64,000 nucleotides of DNA, taken from positions 23,668,366 through 23,732,365 of the forward strand of contig OW804094.1 of the NCBI GenBank assembly GCA_942159475.1, read 5' to 3'. Source of the DNA: Sthenelais limicola. Lineage: Eukaryota > Annelida > Polychaeta > Phyllodocida > Sigalionidae. Positions 57,526 through 64,000 of the stretch are shown piece by piece. The notes under the pieces were generated by a model. That model was not told the DNA's origin. It saw only the letters and a list, made by a program, of their open reading frames with translations, and made no database searches. The stretch's first letter is position 1; each line of letters opens with the position of its first letter. A program made the position numbers and the translations under genes.

Positions 57526-58564
57526 AGCTGTGATTCCATTGGATCACTCTTTTGGTCTGCTCCGCCCTTTTTATTCTTCCCGTAAGCGCCTAACTAGCAA
57601 AGATGGAGCGAGACCAGTGCAGCCTAATAGAATCGGTAACTGCACTATCTATACTTTCTTGAAAATTAACGCTCTTTCTGCCTCTTTTAGTAGTGTATCA
57701 AAAGGGCACAGAGAGTGAACCAATGAAATTACTATTGGTTTCAAAAGGAAACAAGCAAATCAGTAGAATTGCTCTGCGCTTGTATTGCAGTAAACATAAA
57801 AGCGGACAAAGAGCATGTGGGTCAGATTTTCAGAAAATGTACAATTCACCTTCACACATCCTCTTAAATAACCCAAATTTCAGATGAAAACAAAGTTCAA
57901 CCTTACCTAACAGATTGCTAGAATCAATGCAATGCCGAATAAACTCGTATTTACCTTGTATTGACCAAATTGCAGCCTAATTTAGCAGAATTTACTAAAT
58001 GTGTACAGCTGCCAATTGTACATTTTCTGAAAATCTGACCCATATGAGAAGTGCACTATGATGAAGCAAAGCAAGAGCAAGCCACAGATACAAGTGATCC
58101 AGTGAAATCAAAGCTTAAGCTGGGATTCCACTCTATTGCTTGTATCTGTGCTTATGCTTCACTATTGGTTCACTTATACACAGTGTGCTTTTCTTTCGCT
58201 CTTCATCCGCTATTATTTTTAGCGCAATACAAGTGCAGAGCGATTGTACCAGTTTGCTTGTTTCCTTTTCAAATGAATAGCAAGTCCCTTGGTCTGCTGC
58301 CAGTGGGCTATTAGACAGCTACTAAAATACGTGAGAAGAACGTCCTGCAGTTTCGCTCAAATGAAACACCTCAGAAATTAGTGGAACGTCCTGCATTCTT
58401 CTAAAAAGCGAAAAAAAACACTTAAAACAATGTATCAGAAGCGCAGTAACTGATTCCTTTGGACCGCTCTAGTCTCGCTCAAACTTCACTTGATAGGCGC
58501 TTGAGGAAAATAAATAAGCTGGCCATGAGCAGACCAAAAGAACAATCTAGTGGAATCGCAGCTT
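57526..58564. mobile_element. Long-armed foldback TIR element, about 1.04 kb
   Basis: The ends GCTGTGATTCCATTGGATCA and, inverted, GATTGTTCTTTTGGTCTGCT-type sequence pair; TTAA(A) borders both ends. Further inside, GCTCTGCGCTTGTATTGC and GCAATACAAGTGCAGAGC also pair, so the arms run for hundreds of bases. Near 58108-58140 another terminus-like TTAAGCTGGGATTCCACT suggests a second related element nested within. A family A copy interrupts it. Confidence 0.65.
57819..58041 (-). repeat. Family A TIR element inside the foldback element
   Basis: Both TIRs are present; flanks ATGT and ATAT. Confidence 0.88.
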
Positions 58565-58854
58565 AAAGGCCAACTTTACACAAATTGTTGATGTCAGAAT
58601 AACTCAAGCATTTTCAGTTACCAGCTAATATCCTCTGATGAAGGTTCTCCAGTCGAACCGTTCCAGTTTGGGTTCTTTAAAGATCCAGTTCTTTATGTGG
58701 GATTTAGGGTTTTCTTGGGTGTTTTCCTTGTACCCCCCGCTAAAAAACCAGAGTATTCCCCACTCTCCCTGTCATGGCTAGAAAGTTCTTCAGTGGGGGA
58801 AGTACAAATTGCCCACTCATCCCCTAAACACATTCCTTGACCCGTTCAGCATTT
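58565..58854. other. No recognisable feature
   Basis: About 290 bp. Nothing was identified. Confidence 0.4.
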
Positions 58855-59093
58855 AGGTCAAGTCTGAAGAAAATGTACAATTGCCCTTCACCAATCCTCT
58901 CAAACAACCCAAATTTCAGACGAAATTCAGGTTCAAAATGTACAGTTCAACATAACCAGACAGATTTATTAAATAAATACAATACAGAATACACTCAGAT
59001 ATACTGAGTATTTATCATTTTTCACTCTAATTTAGCAGAATTTGAAAGATTTGTAGAAGTGTAGATTGTGCATTTTTTTTGAAAAACTGACCC
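58855..59093 (-). repeat. Family A TIR element, diverged ends
   Basis: The left TIR is AGGTCAAGTCTGAAGAAAA and the right carries a T-run. ATTT lies on both sides. Confidence 0.82.
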
Positions 59094-59184
59094 ATTTCAT
59101 CGCTCAATTAATCACAGTACGGCTATTGGGGTTGTAACTGTGACTGGGTGTAACAGGGTATCCCAGGACACCAGTACAACATGA

Positions 59185-59409
59185 GAGTCAGATTTTCAAA
59201 AAATGTACAATTTGTCTTCAGCAATCCTTTCAAATAACACAAATTTAAGGCAATAATGATGTTCAAAATTCAGTTTACACATCCTTTAAATCAACTCAAT
59301 ACCAAATGTACTCAGATATACCTAGTTTTTACCATTTATCAATATTAATTTAGCAGAATTTACTAAATATGTAGATCTGCCAATTGTACATTTTCTGAAA
59401 TTCTGACCC
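59185..59409 (-). repeat. Family A TIR element (variant A3)
   Basis: Both TIRs are present (GAGTCAGATTTTCAAAA at left), with ATGA on both sides. Confidence 0.9.
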
Positions 59410-59648
59410 ATGAGTGGGAGGCTGCGAGGCTGTGGTAATGGGTACAAGGCAATGATGGGATTAGGCAATGTGTGGACGGGGGAGTTCTATTGGTACCAGG
59501 GACTGATATCTTGACTTACTGTATGAGGTGGTGTGAGGAGTGAACAAAAAAGGTGTGTTTTCGATTCATATAGCTGAAGACTTGGTAAAAGGAATGGAAA
59601 CATTTTTGAAAATATTTTTAAAGGAACACACCTTGTAGGAACTCTATA

Positions 59649-59704
59649 GGGTCTCCACTGGCTGTGGTAAGCTCTGCGGTAAGTTACCGCAGCCAGTGGA
59701 GACC
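59649..59704. repeat. Family E foldback element, internal deletion
   Basis: Only 56 bp remain: the two arms GGTCTCCACTGGCTGTGGTA and TTACCGCAGCCAGTGGAGAC, almost directly joined. Confidence 0.85.
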
Positions 59705-60080
59705 AACTTTGAAGATTGTTTATTTTGTAACAGTAGTTGTTTTTTAACTAGAGAAATGATCCTTCCAAGGGTGTTCCGGTTAGGAAGACATGTTTTTCTG
59801 CTTTTTTTTAAAGCTTTTCTGCTAAAAAAAAATCACAACAAAAATTCAGCTGACTGGGAGGCTGTGATAATGGGCAGAAGGCAATGATGGGATTAGGCAA
59901 TGTGTGGACGGGGGAGTTCTATTGGTACCAGGGACTGATATCTTGACTTATTGTATGAGGTGGTGTGAGGAGTGAACAAAAAAGGTGTGTTTTCGATTCA
60001 TATAGCTGAAGACTTGGTAAAAGGAATGGAAAAATGTTTGAAAACATTTTTAAAGGAACACACCTTGTAGGAACTCTATA

Positions 60081-60295
60081 GGGTCTCCACTGGCTGCAGT
60101 AAGCTCTGCGGTAAGCTGTGCGGTAAGCTGTGCGGAAAGCCTTGCGATGGTGCTGTGATGGTGAGGAGTGGCGAGGTCCTGCCTACATGGTTCACTGACC
60201 ATGTAGGCAAGGACCTCGTCAATCCTCACCACCTACAGAACCAGCACAAACCATCGCAAGGCTTACCGCATAGCTTACCGCAGCCAGTGGAGACC
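60081..60295. repeat. Family E foldback element, full length
   Basis: About 215 bp. The ends GGTCTCCACTGGCTGCAGTA / CCGCAGCCAGTGGAGACC and the inner arms (GGTCCTGCCTACATGGT / ACCATGTAGGCAAGGACC) make it foldable along nearly its whole length. Confidence 0.88.
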
Positions 60296-60542
60296 ACCTT
60301 TAAAGATTGTTTATTTTGTAACAGTAGTTGTTTTTTTACTAGAAAAATGTTCCTTCTAAGGGTGTTCTGGTTAAGACATATTTTCCTGCTTTTTTTTCTG
60401 CTTTTTTTTTAATCTTTTCTGGTATAAAAATTCACAACAAAAATTCGGTTCACTGGGAGGTTGTGGTAATGGGCACAAGGCAATGATGGGATTAGGCAAC
60501 GTGTGGCCGGGGGAGTTCTACTGGTGCCATGGACTGATATCT

Positions 60543-60777
60543 GGGTCAGATTGTCAGAAAATGTACAATTGGCCTTCACCAATCCTCTCAAGATACCCAC
60601 ATTTAAGACAAAAATGAGCTTGAAAATACAGTTTAACATAACAGAACTGATACTTTAAAACAAAGCCATACCAAATATAGTCAGATATACCCGGTATTCA
60701 TCATTTTTCAGCCTAATTTAGGAGAATTTACTAAATGTGTAGAGCTGCCAATTGTACATTTTCTGAAAATCTGACCC
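60543..60777 (-). repeat. Family A TIR element with an in-window empty site
   Basis: ATCT lies on both sides. The two sister repeats read GGGACTGATATCTTGACTTA with a single ATCT and no element. Confidence 0.95.
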
Positions 60778-61223
60778 ATCTTGGCTTATTGTATGAGGAG
60801 TGGGCACACCAAGTGTGATTCCGACTAATATAGCTGAGAGCTAGGTAGGGGGGAATAGAAACCTTAAACAAAATATTTGTTTAGGAACCCACATTGCAGA
60901 CACGGTAAAAAATGTTTGTTTCGTAACAGTAGTTGTTTTTTTACTACTGGAAAGTACCTTCTAACCGACTTGTTTTCCTGCTTTAGCTTTTTCAGTTATA
61001 AAATCACAATAAATATTAGGCACGTTCAAAACCAGGTACATTTATAACATGTCTTGACTATTCTTAATTGAAAAAAATATTTGAAATCTGAACATAAAAC
61101 AATCAAATGGATTTTGAACCAGTCTTCGAGTTTATTTTGTAAATTATTTCCATCCGGTGAAAACAAACTAAGCATGATTTCCAGGCCACGCCCAGATAGA
61201 ATATCAGGGAGTAACCAACTTGA

Positions 61224-61452
61224 GGGTCAGATTTTCAGAAAATGTACAATTGGTAGCTCTAAAGTAAATTCTGCTTAATTAGGCTGTTGTTTGGTCAATA
61301 CTAGGTAAATTCGAGTATATTCGGCATTGCATTGATTCTAGCAATCTGTTTGGATAGGTTGAGCTGTATTTTGAACATTATTCTCGTCTGAAAGTTGGGT
61401 TATTTGAGAAGATTGGCGAAGTTAAATTGTACATTTTCTGAAAATCTGACCC
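61224..61452 (+). repeat. Family A TIR element
   Basis: Both TIRs are present, with TTGA on both sides. Confidence 0.92.
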
Positions 61453-61508
61453 TTGAGGTGCCTGCCCACGTTCTCACGTAAAATGGGTGAAATACTCTGA
61501 AGACGTCT

Positions 61509-61640
61509 AATAGGGGATTTGCATGTGCCACTGCGCATGTCTGTTGCAGTGCACGCTGGGGCAGTCCAATTGTGACGCATAAATATTTAGCAACAATCTT
61601 ATAGAAGAAATGCAAGGCTCTTTTCATCAATATCATAGCA
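61509..61640 (+). repeat. Family F left fragment, followed by a family A scrap
   Basis: AATAGGGGATTTGCATGTGC, then CACTGCGCATGTCTGTTGCA. It breaks off after ATCATAGCATGTAG. 61648-61708 is an internal piece of family A. Confidence 0.65.
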
Positions 61641-61711
61641 TGTAGATGTACTTAGATATAGCTAGTATTTATCATTTTTCAATTTAGCAGAATTTACGAA
61701 ATGATAAATAT

Positions 61712-62096
61712 GTGATGTGTTTCAGGAACATGTGTCATAAGTCGCAAAAAATGGATTTCGAGATATCATCATATTTGAAAAGAGGAGACAAGCCGATTCC
61801 AATAGTAGTAAACATATTAAATATATTTTTATTTCTGAAAAAAGAGCTTTCACTATTTTTGGATGAACAATTACTGGTAAATTAGGTAAATTTACTCCAT
61901 AGGATGATCTTAGAAATGCAATAGTATATCTAATACACTATCCTGAAATTTGGTCCATGTATTCATAAGACCCATCTGACTAGATACTCCAAAAATCAAA
62001 ACATTCCAAAAAGGAGATCTTGTGAATGAATGACTTTTAAAAATTTGATTTTGCGACTTGTGACTCATTTTCCTGGAACACATCACAAATATTTTT
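61712..62096 (-). repeat. Family B TIR element
   Basis: Both TIRs are present (one change, GAACATGTGTCATAAGTCGC). Confidence 0.9.
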
Positions 62097-62464
62097 TAAT
62101 CCCTGCCAGTATAGGTTGTGGGGTCTTGATCTAGATTACTTCAAACGAATACGGAAGATTCTGATGTACACATACCACTGTATTTAAATGTAAACTTTCT
62201 CCAAAAAAATAACTGTTAGGACGCATTTCGACCCAAGAACTATGTAAAATGTGCTGACATTTACAGCAAAATCTACAAATTTCAAACAAAAGAGTTCACC
62301 AGACATTTGTGTAAAAAGATAGAATTTTAAATCAATATAGGCACAACTTGTTTATGCCCCTAACCAGGGCCAGTAACTAATTAGACTTCCAATATCTTTG
62401 TATCACAACATGTATATTAAGCGAATCTTATGAACCTTGATTATAGTTAACCCATCATTACCTA
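62097..62464. other. No recognisable feature
   Basis: About 370 bp. Nothing was identified. Confidence 0.4.
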
Positions 62465-62591
62465 TTATTTCAAAGGGGCATGTCGGAAGACCTCTATAGG
62501 AGATCGATCTCTGTCCTTTTCTTGATTTATAATGAGCTATATGTATGCACTATGTGAATGTTGAATAAAAGTTTCATAATAATAATAATAA
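62465..62591 (+). mobile_element. LINE 3' tail fragment (possible)
   Basis: GGGGCATGTCGGAAGACCTC, then GAATAAAAGTTTCATAATAA and an (ATA)n tail. It is the style of a truncated LINE 3' end and lies next to the minisatellite. Confidence 0.4.
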
Positions 62592-63420
62592 CGTTTGAAG
62601 GGACCTGAGCCTAGACTGGATAGTTTCCCTGAGTTTGAAGGGACCTGATAGGCTCTGAGCCTAAACTGGATAGTGTCCCTGAGTTTTAAGGGACCTGATA
62701 GACTCTAAGCCTAAACTGGATAGTGTCCCTGCGTTTGAAGGGACCTGATAGGCTCTGAGCCTAAACTGGATAGTGTCCCTGAGTTTTAAGGGACCTGATA
62801 GACTCTAAGCCTAAACTGAATAGTTTACCTGAGTTTGAAGGGACCGGCTCAGCTCTGAACCTGAACTGAATAGTATCCCTGAGTTTTAAGGGACCTGATA
62901 GGCTCTGAGCCTAGACTGGATAGTTTACCTGAGTTTGAAGGGACCGGCTCAGCTCTGAACCTGAACTGAATAGTATCCCTGAGTTTGAAGGGACCTGATA
63001 GGCTCTGAGCCTAGACTGGATAGTTTACCTGAGTTTGAAGGGACCTGATAGGCTCTGAGCCTAGACTGGGCAGTTTACCTGAGTTTGAAGGGACCTGATA
63101 GGCTCTGAGCCTAGACTGGGCAGTTTACCTGAGTTTGAAGAAATCTGATAGGCTCTGAACCTAAACTGAATAGTGTCCCTGAGTTTTAAGGGACCTGATA
63201 GACTCTAAGCCTATACTGGATAGTTTACCTGAGTTTGAAGGGATCGGCTAGGCTCTGAGCCTAAACTGAATAGCGTCCCTGAGTTTTAAGGGACCTGATA
63301 GGCTCTGAACCTAGACTGGATAGTTTACCTGAGTTTGAAGGGACCTGATAGGCTCTGAGCCTAGACTGGATAATTTACCTGAGTTTGAAGGGATCGGATA
63401 GGCTCTGAGCCTAGACTGTA
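62592..63420. repeat. Minisatellite, 50-bp unit, about 16 copies
   Basis: Unit GAGTTTGAAGGGACCTGATA, then GGCTCTGAGCCTAGACTGGA and TAGTTTACCT. Variants alternate: TTTACCT against TGTCCCT, and GACCTGATAGG against GACCGGCTCAG. Some pairs of different variants recur together, suggesting higher-order amplification. The core AGGCTCTGAGCCT is nearly palindromic. Confidence 0.95.
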
Positions 63421-63752
63421 AAACAATTCTATTCACTATTTGTACACCATCAGCTGATATGACATGATAATTCCAATAGCCCTATCCTCGTTAGCACTAA
63501 CGAGTCGACTATTAGATAGCGAGTGCCATATTAGAATCAATATACAGGGGAAAAGTAGTGTTAGTTCAATCAGTTACCAGTCAGCCTTCCAGCCATAGCG
63601 CTATTTAATTCACAAAGAACAACTTAATTGTTTTTAAAAACAAAAAAAGAAGAACTTAATTAGTTTCTTGTTCACAACTTGTGTCTAGAGTGGCGAGTTA
63701 TTTTTTGTCGTGGATTTTGCTGGAGGCCTCTGGCTACTGTATCTCTGTAGTG
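63421..63752. other. No recognisable feature
   Basis: About 330 bp. Nothing was identified. Confidence 0.4.
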
Positions 63753-63980
63753 GGGTCAGATTTTCAGAAAATGTACAATCAGCGAATTTATACATTTAGT
63801 AAATTCTGCATAATTAGGTTGTAAAATGATAAATATTAGGTATGTCTGATTATATTTGGCATTGCCTTGATTCAAACAAGCTGTTTGGTTATGTTGAACT
63901 GAGTTTATCTTGGTTATTTGGACTGGGTTATTTGGGTTATTTGGTGAAGGCCAATTGTGCACTTTTTGGTGATTTCACCC
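63753..63980 (+). repeat. Family A TIR element, degraded right end
   Basis: The left TIR is intact. The right is reduced to TTTTTGGTGATTTCACCC. Flanks do not match. Confidence 0.8.
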
Positions 63981-64000
63981 AGACCTGTGTAGTATGTTAC

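Larger units (their letters stand above)
59412..61020. repeat. Three-copy tandem segmental repeat, about 435-600 bp units
   Basis: Copies start near 59412, 59849 and 60447. All share GGCAATGATGGGATTAGGCA, GGGGGAGTTCTATTGGTACC and GTAACAGTAGTTGTTTTTT. Copies 1 and 2 carry a family E element near the same place and copy 3 does not. Copy 3 carries a family A element that copies 1 and 2 lack. Confidence 0.9.

Overview
This window reads as nuclear DNA of an invertebrate animal, probably marine. It is AT-rich, has no operons or ribosome-binding sites, and is filled with animal-type transposable elements: a CR1/L2-like LINE, a Ty3-like LTR element, solo LTRs, a DIRS-like gag and many terminal-inverted-repeat (TIR) elements. 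The only host-type gene is an animal glycosyltransferase of family GT31. Species cannot be read from the sequence. No rRNA, tRNA, CRISPR or prokaryotic feature is visible.

Layout. 1-8.3 kb: a decayed minus-strand LINE. Its endonuclease-reverse transcriptase ORF lies at 416-3371, and a NADAR-plus-SGNH protein, the candidate ORF1, lies at 6418-7536. A 2.1-kb PIF/Harbinger-like TIR element (4031-6146) sits between them, and a 56-bp minisatellite (7548-8331) adjoins the 5' side. 8.3-17.6 kb: short TIR elements, the 5' LTR and gag of a Ty3-like element (11334-13719, minus), and a solo LTR (14057-14477) nested in another TIR element. 17.6-21 kb: a GT31 beta-1,3-galactosyltransferase-like gene on the minus strand. 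It is split by a 1.66-kb insert carrying a DIRS-like gag ORF and flanked by a 125-bp direct duplication of the gene. Its stem region contains about twelve copies of a 12-residue repeat. 21-24.4 kb: a TTAA-flanked TIR element with another TIR element inside it. 24.4-34.9 kb: dense short TIR elements and a second solo LTR. 34.9-41.6 kb: a putative 6.7-kb TIR element whose ends are made of ATTGCACTC-type repeats. 41.6-64 kb: more short TIR elements, a plus-strand LINE fragment (52703-54606), tandem duplications and a 50-bp minisatellite (62592-63420).

Two short TIR families dominate. Family A is about 235 bp, with TIR GGGTCAGATTTTCAGAAAA, and has about 33 copies or fragments. Family B is about 400 bp, with TIR GTGATGTGTTTCAGGAAAAT, and has about 20 copies or fragments. 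Both leave 4-bp target duplications, often ATAT-like. Two natural empty sites inside the window confirm this for family A. Smaller families are named D, E and F here. No transposase ORF was recognised for any TIR family, so the copies look non-autonomous.

Nearly every coding remnant carries one or two disabling changes, such as an in-frame stop, a frameshift, an altered catalytic residue or a truncation. The window is best read as a transposon graveyard around one disrupted host gene. The most unusual items are the NADAR-SGNH pair beside a LINE, the duplicated and interrupted GT31 gene, and the large 34.9-41.6 kb TIR element.
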